From assembly GCA_025526915.1 (NCBI GenBank), contig JAHLKH010000111.1, forward strand, positions 1-64,000: a stretch of 64,000 bases of DNA, given 5' to 3'. This DNA comes from Entophlyctis helioformis (lineage: Eukaryota > Chytridiomycota > Chytridiomycetes > Chytridiales > Chytriomycetaceae). The notes beneath the pieces were generated by a model. That model did no database searches. It was not told where the DNA came from and was given only the letters and a program-made list of their open reading frames with translations. Both the position numbers and the translations under genes were made by a program. Numbering within the stretch: the first letter of the stretch is position 1; the number at the start of each line of letters is the position of its first letter. Positions 33,434-43,429 of the stretch are shown here, one piece after another.

Positions 33434-34917
33434 CTAAGCAACCGAGCCAGGGATCTGCAGACGAGCGGGCAGCTTATGGTTCTTGTTCTTTGGCGTACTC
33501 GCGGCAGACGACGACTGCGCAGAGCTGAATCCCGTGAACGCATGCTCGTAGACAATGTCCTTGGCCGTGCGGAAGCTCAGTGCAGCATAGGCGTGCAGCT
33601 CGAGCGGAAATATGAATGTCGGCAGATCTGTTTGTTGTCATGGCATGTCCAAGTGAGTGGCGGGCGAATACACAGTCTTGTGGTGGAATGGGATGCGGTG
33701 TGGTGTGGACGTACATGCAAAGCTGCGTGCAAAGGGGTTCAGCGGATCGAACAAGAACCAGACCATGAGCAAGATGGTGGTGAGACGCATCAGGATAATG
33801 GCAATGAACCGCTGTGATGTGCGCATGCGCGTGTCAGCACGATGGATCACGAATGCAGTGTGTTGAGGCGCGGTTGGCTTACCGTGCCGCCATGGTCAGA
33901 AATGACTTCGTGCAGGATCTGGCGCAGCGTGACGTTGAACCCCTCGGACAGCTTGTACAGGAACCCGACGCAGCACGTGATGGACAGCACAGCTTCAACG
34001 ACGTTGGTCAAGAACCCAGCGCTGCCAAGAATCTGTTTCAAGGAACCGTGTCAGCGCCAGTTGCAAGACAATCATGTGCATGCGAGGCGAGATGGGCGGC
34101 ACGTACAGCAAAGAGTTTGCGCGGGACAGCCGGATGGACGGTCGAGTAGAATCCAATCACGGCAATCGTCATGACGCAGAGCATGACCACGGATGCCATG
34201 ATCAAGGAGGAGATTGCCATCGCGCTTCCTCTCTGGAGTGCGATCCGCAAGCAGTCAGCAACGAGCACAGGTCAGGCCACCGACGAGCAAGGGCGTACCG
34301 TGTAAAACACAAACACGAGCGACAGCATCATGTACAGCAGCAGGAGTTTCTGTGCAGCGACACGGTGTCAGCAGGCAGTGCACGCAGCGCACGCAGTCCA
34401 CACAAGACTCACCGTCAAAGGCGTGCACACAAACACGGCGCCTTGCATGCGTTGCTGTGCATGCCATCCCAAGTCAGCCCCCAAACGCTGCACAACCAAA
34501 CACCCGCCCATCCGGATCAGCCCGCATGGCACTCACGACAAAGCTGTCGGGAGCCGGGTACGGCGACACGAAATAGTCGAGCAGCACGGCCTGGAGGCCC
34601 ACGAAGACGGCGACAGCAACAACGGTCGCCCAAGCCATGATGTAGCGTCGGGTCACGCGCGGACGGGCCGGTGCAGCCGCTCCTCTGGACAGCAGGGCAC
34701 CGCCACTGCCCGCGCTCCTGTTGGAGCCGGCCGGTCTGGCTGTATCGAAGCGTGAGGTGATGAGCAGCACGATGGCCGAGAACAGCTCGTAGAGGCCCAG
34801 GCCCATGTACATGAGCGAGAAGGTGAGGTAGTGCAGGTTCTGGTCGATGGCGCGGGAAAAGTCGACCGTGTCGCTGTTGTCCACGGCTGCTGGAGTGCTG
34901 TTGGTTGCGGACGACAT
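33434..34917 (-). CDS. Seven-TM array protein F (most divergent member)
   Basis: Start at 34917 (MSSATNSTPAAVDNSD); stop TAG at 33434-33436. It keeps the family layout: YLTFSLMYMGLGLYELFSAI, IMAWATVVAVAVFVGLQAV, the short exon LLLLYMMLSLVFVFYT ending at GTACGC, a helix SLIMASVVMLCVMTIAVIGF, VEAVLSITCCVGFLYKLSEG, FIAIILMRLTTILLMVWFLF and LPTFIFPLELHAYAALSF. The CC-x-GFL-x-KLS-x-G motif and the final ELxAxxxxxF segment are the clearest shared marks. An Arg/Gly-rich loop of about 30 residues lies between TM1 and TM2. As the outermost and most diverged copy it may be the founder of the array. Confidence 0.65.
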
Positions 34918-35232
34918 GGCTGGTATGGACAGGGTGTGGGGCCGAGAGACGGAGCGACGGGTGGCAGGCGGCGGGCGCTTAAGTATGTGCCGAGTGCGTG
35001 CCGAGTGCGAGCAGAGTGCGTCCTGGGGTTGGTGGGCAACGTTGCGCAAACGGCGGCCACGGGTGCAACTGCAAGGGCGTCTGTAAGGGCGGGCGGAACC
35101 GCAATCCTGAAACACGCGTCGCGCGCACTGCCAAGGGCGACGCCACTCAAGCAGCAGCCACGAGTGCGTTTTGTGCAACCAGAACAGCCAGAACAGCCAG
35201 AACAGCCAGAACAGTTTCCGCGCCTCGTTTGT
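34918..35232. other. Spacer between array gene F and the ankyrin gene
   Basis: About 315 bp. It includes a four-unit 9-bp tandem repeat (CCAGAACAG, 35178-35214) just beyond the ankyrin gene stop codon. Nothing else is recognised. Confidence 0.45.
35178..35214. repeat. 9-bp tandem repeat CCAGAACAG x4
   Basis: Four perfect units in the 3' flank of the ankyrin gene. Possibly polymorphic in copy number; no function is evident. Confidence 0.9.
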
Positions 35233-37616
35233 TCATTCGTAGTAGTCATCGTCGTCGTTGTGCTGCTCGTCGGCGCTGTCCACATGCGCACCGTCAAGCT
35301 CAACAAGCCGGCAGAACCCGCGACGGGTCTTGACGATGCGTAACGCATTCGCCTCACAGAACCCGTCGTTGCCGGCAAGGATCTGCCGGGCATAGTCGTA
35401 TCCATGCAGACACGCATTGCGCAGCAGCGCCTTGCGGTTGGCTGCATCCAGCACCTCGATGAGCATGTCTGCAATGTGTCGTTCATCTTCGGTACCTGCA
35501 GCAGCGTTGTCGTCGGCATCACCATCGCCGTCACCATCATCATCGCCGCCGCTGTCGAGAGAGTCGCGGCCAACAATCTTGTCCTTGCCAAGGATCTCAA
35601 ACGTCTCGGCATCCAGATCATGAACAACCTTGAGGTGCTTGAGGAGCCAGGCGACAAGAGACCGACGGCCCGACCGCGCAGCCTCGCGCAGGGCAGTGGG
35701 GCTCCAGCTGTCGGGCCGATGCCTGTGCAGCCACTGCACGACGGCGAGATGGCCGTTGCGTGCAGCGCCGCTCATCGCGGCAGGCGTGCATCCCTCGGGC
35801 CGATGAGCGTGCAGCCACTCGACGACAGGAAGATGGCCGGCAGTCGCCGCGCGGTCCATGGCGTCGGTTGTGCATTTTCTCATGCCAAGTTCGGCAAGCG
35901 ACTGCACGGCACCGAGTCGGCCGTGCGCAGCGGCCTCGTCCAGTAACTCGACCTGCAGCTGCCTGCTCCCGCGAAACTTGACGAGCCTGGTGGACATGAG
36001 CCATAGGAACACGTGGAGATGGCCGCCAGCCACGGCGCTCTGGATAGCCAGCCGCGTCCACCCTTCGCTGCGGTTGGCGTGCAGCCACTGGACAACATCC
36101 AGATGGCCGTGGCTCGCAGCGCCGTCAATGGCGTCTGTCGTGCATCCCTCGTCTCTGTTGGCGTGCAGCCACTGCACAATGTCCAAATGCCCGGCAGCCG
36201 CCGCATGGTCCATGGCATCAGTCGTGCATCCCTCGACGCGCGTGTCATGCAGCCACTGCACCACAGACAGATGGCCGCCCCTGGCTGCTCCGTCCATGGC
36301 GCGCGTCGTGCACCCCTCGCGCCGACGCTTGTGGAGCCACTGCACGACAGCGAGACGGCCAGCTGAGGCTGCCCAGTCCATGGCTCGCCGGGAGCAGCCA
36401 GCCGCCAGACACTTTGCGTGCAGGAACTGCAGGATTTGCAAATGCCCACGCCGCGCCGCCCAGTCCATCGCGAGCGGCGTCACGGCCGTGCACCCGGCGC
36501 AATGAGCGTCTCGAGCACGCCAGCATGCCCGAGCGCAGCAGCCGCGTCCATGACGGCCATGAGCGAGTCCGGTCGACCCGGCTCGACGCCATCTGCCGGA
36601 ATCAGGCGTCGCCCAACATGGACAACGGTCCACTCCTCGACGCGGACAAGGTCGAGGCGGATGAGCCGCCTGAGCAGCCGCGGGAAGCCGTACAGAACGG
36701 CCAGCCGAGCCGCAGCGAGCGGGCGGACATGCAGCCACGCGTCGTCGATCCATCCATGCTGCAGCGCCACGAGCGTCAGACGCATGGGCTCGACGGCTGC
36801 CGGCGCGCGCGTCCAATCCCCGCGTCCAAACAGCCGGTCGTCCTCGAAGAACTGCGCGGCAGGCTTGGACACGGGAGCGAAGCGCCGCATTTTGATCGCG
36901 CCGCTGGGCATGCGCACGGGCCGGAAACAGTGGGCCATGTCCGTGTACTCGTTGAAGCGCGTGCACAGCCGCGCGTACATGTCCAGCGACCGCACGTGGC
37001 GCAGGGCGTCGCCGATGCGCAGGGACGCGTCTGGGAGGAGGTCGAGCGGGCCGGCCCAGTCCAGCTGCAGAGCGTCGCGCCAGATCTCGAGGGGATGGGG
37101 CGGCGGCGGCGGCGGCGTTGCGAGTGATGCGATCGCGGTGGGCGAGGCGGCGTGCAGCCACAGTGTGAGCGGGCCGGCGAGCTGCGCGATGCACAGGCAG
37201 ACGCGCGGCGGCAGCGTGTCCCACCACGACATGCCCGGCGGCAGCGCGGCCAGCCTGGACGGCCCGATGTGCACCACGACGCGGCTTGCAAAGCAGTCGG
37301 CGTCGTCTTCGCTCGACTGCGACTGCGTCGATGAAGGCGAGTGCGAGCGGCTGCGCTTTGGCGTGTGCGACGGCGTGTGCCTAGGCGTGTGCTGCCGCTG
37401 TGGCTTCTGTACCGCCCGGCGCCACCTGCTGGACACCACCTCAAAGTCGCTGTCGCTGTCGTCGTCGTCGTCGTTGTCGTTGTGGCCGCCAACGGAATCG
37501 GCTGCGACGCTGCTGCTTGCGGGCACTGCCCGACTGGCGGGAGCGGCTCGAGCCAGATGCAGAAGCAGAGGCAGAGCCAGAGGCATAGGCCGACCAGAGC
37601 CAGAGTCCAGGCACAC
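35233..37616 (-). CDS. F-box-like/ankyrin-repeat protein (best preserved copy of the family)
   Basis: Start at 37616 or the in-frame ATG at 37586; stop at 35233. An acidic Asp-rich and Ser/Arg-rich N-terminus is followed by WWDTLPPRVCLCIAQLAGPL, an F-box-like helix pair, and by LEIWRDALQLDWAGPLDLLP, also present in copy 1. About ten ankyrin-type units of roughly 33 residues follow, with consensus A-M-D-x-A-A-x-x-G-H-L-x-V-V-Q-W-L-H-x-x-R-x-E-G-C-T. A C-terminal acidic stretch and a tail ending in DDDDYYE close the protein. A one-base loss near 36500 separates the N-terminal and ankyrin frames. F-box plus ankyrin suggests a substrate-binding arm of an SCF-type ubiquitin ligase; this is inference. 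Expanded ankyrin families are common in chytrids. Confidence 0.7.
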
Positions 37617-37833
37617 GCCGTGCCAGCTGCCACTGCGCCACTGCTGCCACTGTCGCTGCCACCGTCGCTGCTCATGTGCCCGCCTTCAACGGCCGCGTCC
37701 GCCAAGATCTCGGCGTCGGTTGCAAGTCGCGGCAAGGCGAGTGCGGCAAGCCGTTCAAGAGCTGCAGCTTTTCATTCGATCAGGCAGGCAGCCACAGCAG
37801 CCACAAGCAGAGAGACTAGCAGAGCCACGCCGC

Positions 37834-39755
37834 CTACGCAAGCAGCGACTGGCCCGTCATCTCGGCCGGCACAGGCACGCCCATGACCGACAGCACCGTC
37901 GGCGCCACATCGCACAGCGCGCCGCGCTTGGCGTCGTCAAACTTGTGGGTCGTGGACGTCATGATGAACGGCACGCGGTTGGTCGTGTGCGCCGTGTGCG
38001 GCTGGCCGTTGTCGCCAAACATCTTCTCGGCGTTGCCGTGGTCGGCCGTGATGAAGAGCGTGTAGCCGGCCGCCTCGCACGCGGCGAAGATGATGCCGAT
38101 GCCCTTGTCCGTGGCCTGCACGCCCTCGATGGCGCGCTCGTACACGCCCGTGTGGCCCACCATGTCCGGCGGCGCAAAGTTGCACATGACAAACGGGTAC
38201 TTTTGCGTGGCCACCACCTCGGCAACCTATACACGCACGCATTCAAGCGTGTCGTGTCATTCCATGACCATTCCATGACCATTGTACACGTCAGTCGGTG
38301 GATCTGCATGCACCAAAACAGCGAGACAGCAAGACACACAAACGACGCGGCGACGCACCTTTTCGGCAACCTCGATGGCGCTCATCTCGGGCTTGAGATC
38401 GTACGTGGCCACCTTGGGCGACGGGACCAGCTCGCGGTCCTCGAGCGGATACTGGGCCTCGGAGCCGCCGTTGAAGAAAAAGGTCACGTGGGCGTACTTT
38501 TCCGTCTCGGCAATGTGGTTCTGGGGGATGCCGCACTTGCCCAGCCACTCGGCGAGCACATTGTCCATGGTCTGCGGCGGGAAGATGGTCGCAAACGGGA
38601 AATCCGCCTTGTACTGCGTCATGGTCGAGATGGAGAGGTTGGCGGGCACCTTGTCGGTCTCGAACGGCATGGGCGTCATGCCGAGGGCCGACGACAGCTC
38701 GCGCATGCGGTCCGAGCGGAAGTTGAAGAAGATGAGCGTGTCATTGTCGCCGATGCGGCTGTCCTCGCCCACGATGATGGGCTTGAGGAACTCGTCCGTC
38801 TCGTCGGCGGCGTAGCGGGCCTCGACCGTTGCGAGCGGATCGGCCGACACCTCGCCGCGGCCCTGCACCAGAGCCTCGTAGGCGATCTTGACACGCTCCC
38901 ACCGCTTGTCGCGGTCCATGGCGTAGTAGCGGCCGACAATGGTGGCCAGCTTACCGTAGTGCAGCTCGTCGAGCTTGGCGAGCATGTCCTTGAGGTAGCC
39001 GGCGGCCGAGCGCGGGGCGGTGTCGCGGCCGTCGCCGAAAAAGTGGATAAAGGTCGAGGGCACGCCGGCGGCCTTTGCCGACTCGACGAGCGAGAGGGCG
39101 TGGTTGATGTGGGCGTGGACGCCGCCGTCGGACACGAGGCCGAGCAGGTGCAGACGGCCGTTGCCGGCCTTTGCGCGCTTGAACGCCTCGACGACGGCCG
39201 GCTGGTCCTTGAGCGTGTTGTTCTTGATGGACAGCTCGATGCGGACAATGTCCTGCAGGCGACGGCTCTGTTAGTCGCATGCATGCAGGCAAAGGGATCG
39301 CAGGCAGATCTGGAAGGCATCGGTGTGGGCATCGTGGCGAGCGGACATGTGCACCGCAGGCCAAGTCATTTCTGCGCGATGGGCAGATGGGCACATGGGC
39401 AACTGTGCAAGGCGACTGGCGGACAGCCAGCCAGCCAGCAAGTACTAGACAAGAAGGGCAGGACAGGCAAGCAGGACAGGGCAGGACGCACCTGGTAGAC
39501 GACACGGCCGGCGCCAATGTTGAGGTGGCCGACCTCGGAGTTGCCCATGAGGCCGTCGGGCAGGCCGACGTCGAGGCCGTGGGCGCCGACCGAGGTGGCG
39601 GGGAAGCGGGCGGCGAGGCCGGTCATGACGGGCGTGCTGGCGTTGCGGATGGCGTCGCCGGCCGGGTTCGGGTCGGCAGAGATGCCCCAGCCGTCGATGA
39701 CGATGAGGCAGGCCTTGCGCTGCACGGGGCACGGCACGGATGCGGGGCTGGACAT
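37834..39755 (-). CDS. gpmI: 2,3-bisphosphoglycerate-independent phosphoglycerate mutase
   Basis: Catalyses 3-phosphoglycerate to 2-phosphoglycerate interconversion in glycolysis using two Mn ions and a phosphoserine intermediate. Exons 39755-39492, 39267-38359 and 38226-37834 add up to 521 aa, the usual size. D21 in IVIDGWG and S73 in [16 protein letters not shown] are the metal ligand and the phosphorylated Ser. DGRDT, RSDRMRE and ADHGNAEKM complete the active site. Introns are 224 nt and 132 nt, the first longer than usual for this window. Filamentous fungi and many early-diverging fungi carry this enzyme, whereas yeasts use the unrelated cofactor-dependent form. Divergently placed to the YME1 gene. 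Confidence 0.95.
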
Positions 39756-40201
39756 GCTGCTGCTGCTGGTGCTGGTGCTCTTATAGGGGCGGTTGTTATC
39801 GTGGTGGTTGCTATCGTTAGTCGTTGTGGTTGTCGTCGCCAGTAGACTGAGCGCACCTTGCGAGTGTTGCGGCAACCCACGGGAACGCGGCCTGATCGCT
39901 TATGGACCGACGGGCTGTCTGGCTTATGGGCGTGTGGGCTTACGGCTTATAGGCAGATGCACGCATGCACGCACGCACGCACGCACGCCTACTCGCCTGG
40001 CATGCGAGGGATCTGCCCTTGTATGCTCTTGTGCTTGTCCTGCCTTGTGCTTGTCCTGTCGCTGTCGCTGTCGTCGTTGTGGCCAGCGCGACCTCCAACG
40101 AATCTTGCGCCAGTTTCCCTTGGACGCCAACTTCCCTTCCACAACTTCTCCTTCCAGCACTAGAACTACCACCACCACAACCACCCACAACCACAACCAC
40201 A
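39756..40201. promoter_or_regulatory. Divergent promoter region, phosphoglycerate mutase / i-AAA protease
   Basis: About 450 bp between two start codons. It holds a GCAC tandem run (39960-39988) and CT-rich leaders: TCGTTGTGGTTG-type tracts on the left, CACCACAACCACCC tracts on the right. No gene fits. Confidence 0.45.
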
Positions 40202-43127
40202 ATGGCGTCTGTGTCGCTGGCATCGCTGGCATCGCTGGCGCCGTCTGCGCCGTCCGCCGCCCTCGCCGGCTCGTCGTGTGCGGCTGCCAGTGCGGCTGCT
40301 GCGGCTTCCGTGCGATCACCGTCAAGCACGTCAACGGCCACGAGCACCACGTCGACCACAACGACGGCCGCTGCGAGCAGAGCCGCACGAGCCACTGCAG
40401 GCACCGCATCCCCGCCGCCCGCCCGCCCCGCGCAGCTCCCGTCCACCGCCGCCGCCGTGCGCCACGCTGTGCTGTGGCAGCGGCCGTTGGCGCGCCCATC
40501 GCCTTGGCCCGCCTCGATGCACTCGCCCACGCAGAACGTGCCCGCGACGTCGGCTTCCGCACTTGCATCGGCTCTTGTATCCGCATCGACCACAACTGCG
40601 ACGACGGCGACGCCTACGCAGACGCGCTCGTTCATGTCCGAGCGCCGGCTGTTCCAGCTCGAGAGCGAGGCCATGGACCCCATCCACCGCGCCAACCCGG
40701 CCAAGCAGCGCGAGCTGTACAAGGAGCTGCTGCGCTCCGGCCAGACGAGCTCGCTGATCCACCGCTTCGAGAACCAGACCCAGCTGCCGCCCGTGTCGTC
40801 AAAGTACCCGGCCCCCATGCGTGCCGCCGACGCCCGCCGCATCCAGCAGGATCCAGAGGCCCTCAGGGCCTACATCAGCGCGCTCGCAAAGGACGGCAAG
40901 ATCGACCGGCTCGCCCAGCGTGTGTCGGCCATCGTGGCCAGCGGCCGTGACGTGAGCAGTGCGCCGCCGCTGTCGCTTGCTGCCCATGCCGCGGCGTCGG
41001 CACAGGCACAGGCGCAGCAGGAAGAATACGCATCGGACGAGGCATATGCCCGTGGATCACACCAGCAGCAACAATACCAACAACAATACCAACAGCAGCA
41101 GCAACAACAGCAACAGCAGCAACAACAGGCTACAATGCCGATCCTTGGCGCCGTGTCCGAGGGCCGTGACCACATCGTTCGCACCAACCTGTCCGAGTGG
41201 GACCGTGCACTGGGCGGCCGCTCGTCGGCGTCCCAGTCGATCCCGCAGTCGCTGCCGCCCCAACAGTCATTCTCCAACCCCTTTTCGTCGTACACGCGTC
41301 GGACGGGCAGCGGCGGCCGTCCTGCGTCTGGCACCGCTGCTGCTGGTGCTGCTGGTGCAGACGGCCAGCCCATTCAGGTCATCATCAGCGAGGCGTGGTC
41401 TTGGTCCAAGTTCAGCCGCAAGATGGGGTCGCGGCTGTTGTACGGCGTGCTCATCATGACCGGCCTGTCGGTCGTGCTTGACCAGCAGGGAATCATCAAG
41501 TCGGGTAGGTCGCCCATTTATCATGACACGTCGTCGGTTTGTTTGCCTGTCTCAGAGACCGCTGTGAATGTGCGTTGGGTTAACATGGCTTGGCTGTCGC
41601 TGCAGCAGGAATGGGCCAGGGCGAGGTCGAGCCCACCTCGGTGACACAGACGATCACGTTTGCGGACGTGCAGGGCGTCGACGAGGCCAAGCACGAGCTC
41701 GAGGAGGTGGTTGAGTTCCTCAAGGAGCCGGCCAAGTTCATGGAGCTGGGAGGCAAGCTTCCCAAGGGCATCTTGCTGTACGGCCCTCCTGGTACGGGCA
41801 AGACGCACCTGGCGCGTGCCGTCGCGGGCGAGGCCGGCGTTCCCTTTTTCCAGATGAGCGGCTCCGAGTTTGACGAGCTGTACGTGGGTGTCGGAGCCAG
41901 ACGTGTGCGCGAGCTGTTTGCCGCGGCCAAGAAGCGCTCGCCGTGCATTGTGTTTATCGACGAGCTCGACGCGGTCGGCTCCAAGCGGTCCATGAAGGAC
42001 CAGTCGTACATGCGCCAGACGCTCAACCAGCTGCTCGTGGAGCTCGACGGCTTCTCTCCGTCCGAGGGCGTCATTCTGATTGCCGCCACCAACACGCCCG
42101 ACTCGCTCGACAAGGCCCTTGTGCGTCCCGGCCGCTTCGACCGCCTCGTTCCCGTGCCCCTCCCCGACGTCCGCGGCCGCTCGCAGATCCTCAAAGTGCA
42201 CATGCGCGGCGTGCAGGTCGACCCCGCCGTGCAGCCCGACATTATCGCGCGCGGCACGCCGGGCTTCTCTGGCGCCGACCTCGCCAACCTCATCAACCAA
42301 GCAGCCATCCGCGCGTCCAAGCTCAACAACAAGCACGTGACGATGCCGGACCTCGAGTGGGCCAAGGACAAGATCATCATGGGGTCGGAGCGCAAGTCGG
42401 CAGTCATTACCGACGAGAGCAAGCGGCTGACGGCGTACCACGAGGGCGGCCACACGCTCGTGGCGTTATACACGCAAGGCGCCATGCCGCTGCACAAGGT
42501 GACGGTTATTCCGCGCGGCGATGCGCTGGGCGTGACAGTCATGCTGCCCGAGGCCGACCAGTCGAGCGTCACGCGGCGCGAGCTGTTTGCCCGCATGGAC
42601 GTGTCGATGGGCGGGCGGGTCGCCGAGGAGTTCATTTTTGGCGCCGATGACGTGACGACGGGAGCGCACTCTGACCTGCAGAACGCGACCCGCGTGGCGC
42701 GGTCGATGGTGCTGCACCACGGCATGAGCGACAAGGTCGGCCTGCAGAACTTTAACGACGAAGATTTCGAGAACGCGTCGCCCGAGACCAAGGCGCTGAT
42801 TGAGCGCGAGATCAAGGCGATGCTCGAGGTGCGTTCTTGGCTGTGCAGTGTCGCAGTGTCGCAGTGTCGCAGTGTTGAACTAACAGACGCTGCAGGCTTC
42901 GTATGCGCGCGCGTTTGATGTGCTGCGGACGCACAAGGACGAGCTGCACCTGCTTGCCAAGGCGCTCATCGAGTACGAGACCTTGACGGCCGACGAAGTG
43001 CGGACCGTCATCAAGGGTGAGTGTGGTGTTGCTTTGGCTTCTTGTCTCCTCGTCCACTCACCCATACTCACACTCTCTGCTCCGTTGTCTGTGCGGTGTA
43101 GGCGGTGATCTGGGTGCCAAGAAGTAG
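40202..43127 (+). CDS. YME1: Mitochondrial inner-membrane i-AAA protease (YME1/FtsH family)
   Basis: Exons 40202-41504, 41609-42828, 42896-43016 and 43102-43127 sum to 889 aa. The Ala/Ser/Arg-rich N-terminus (about 150 residues) looks like a mitochondrial targeting sequence. A glutamine run lies near residues 285-310. A single TM segment ([15 protein letters not shown]) at about 410-430 precedes the AAA domain: Walker A GPPGTGKT near 492-499, Walker [13 protein letters not shown], and the second region of homology [18 protein letters not shown]. The zinc protease motif is H712-E-G-G-H716. One TM helix rather than two separates it from the m-AAA subunits. It degrades and extracts inner-membrane and intermembrane-space proteins. 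The last coding exon is only 26 nt. Convergent with PPP4R1. Confidence 0.93.
41070..41130. repeat. CAG/CAA tract encoding polyglutamine in YME1
   Basis: About 20 CAG/CAA codons broken by two TAC codons lie between the targeting region and the TM helix, where length changes should be tolerated. Confidence 0.9.
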
Positions 43128-43429
43128 GGCGGAGTGAGTGACGATGAAGACGATGAAGACGCGGTGGGTTGTGGTGGGATGACGAGATGCGAGGGGGAGT
43201 GTGGGTGATGACCGACAATAAAGACTGGGTTTTTGTTGTTGTTTTATTGTTGGGTCAGGCGTATGGTGGCATGTCAGTGTGTCGTGTTGTCGATACTATC
43301 CTCTGCCATGTGATCTCCTGCTGTTACTGTGCGGTGTGGTGGTGGGATGTTAGTGGCAGCACGTGAGCCGTGCACAGTCCATCATGCAGCCACACGTGTG
43401 TGTGTATGTGTGTGTGGGAGAGAGGGCAC
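43128..43429. other. Convergent intergenic region, YME1 / PPP4R1-like
   Basis: About 300 bp holding both 3' ends. AATAAA at 43218-43223 on the + strand, about 90 bp past the YME1 stop, is a good polyadenylation signal candidate. T- and GT-rich stretches follow. Confidence 0.5.

Noticed and set aside
36418..39498. 1026-codon open frame on the + strand
   Set aside because: It is antisense to the ankyrin gene and to phosphoglycerate mutase. It has no domain pattern and arises because GC-rich coding DNA has few stops in the complementary frame.
39960..39988. GCAC tandem run as a possible CRISPR or regulatory array
   Set aside because: Simple 4-bp microsatellite in a promoter region of a eukaryote; no spacers.
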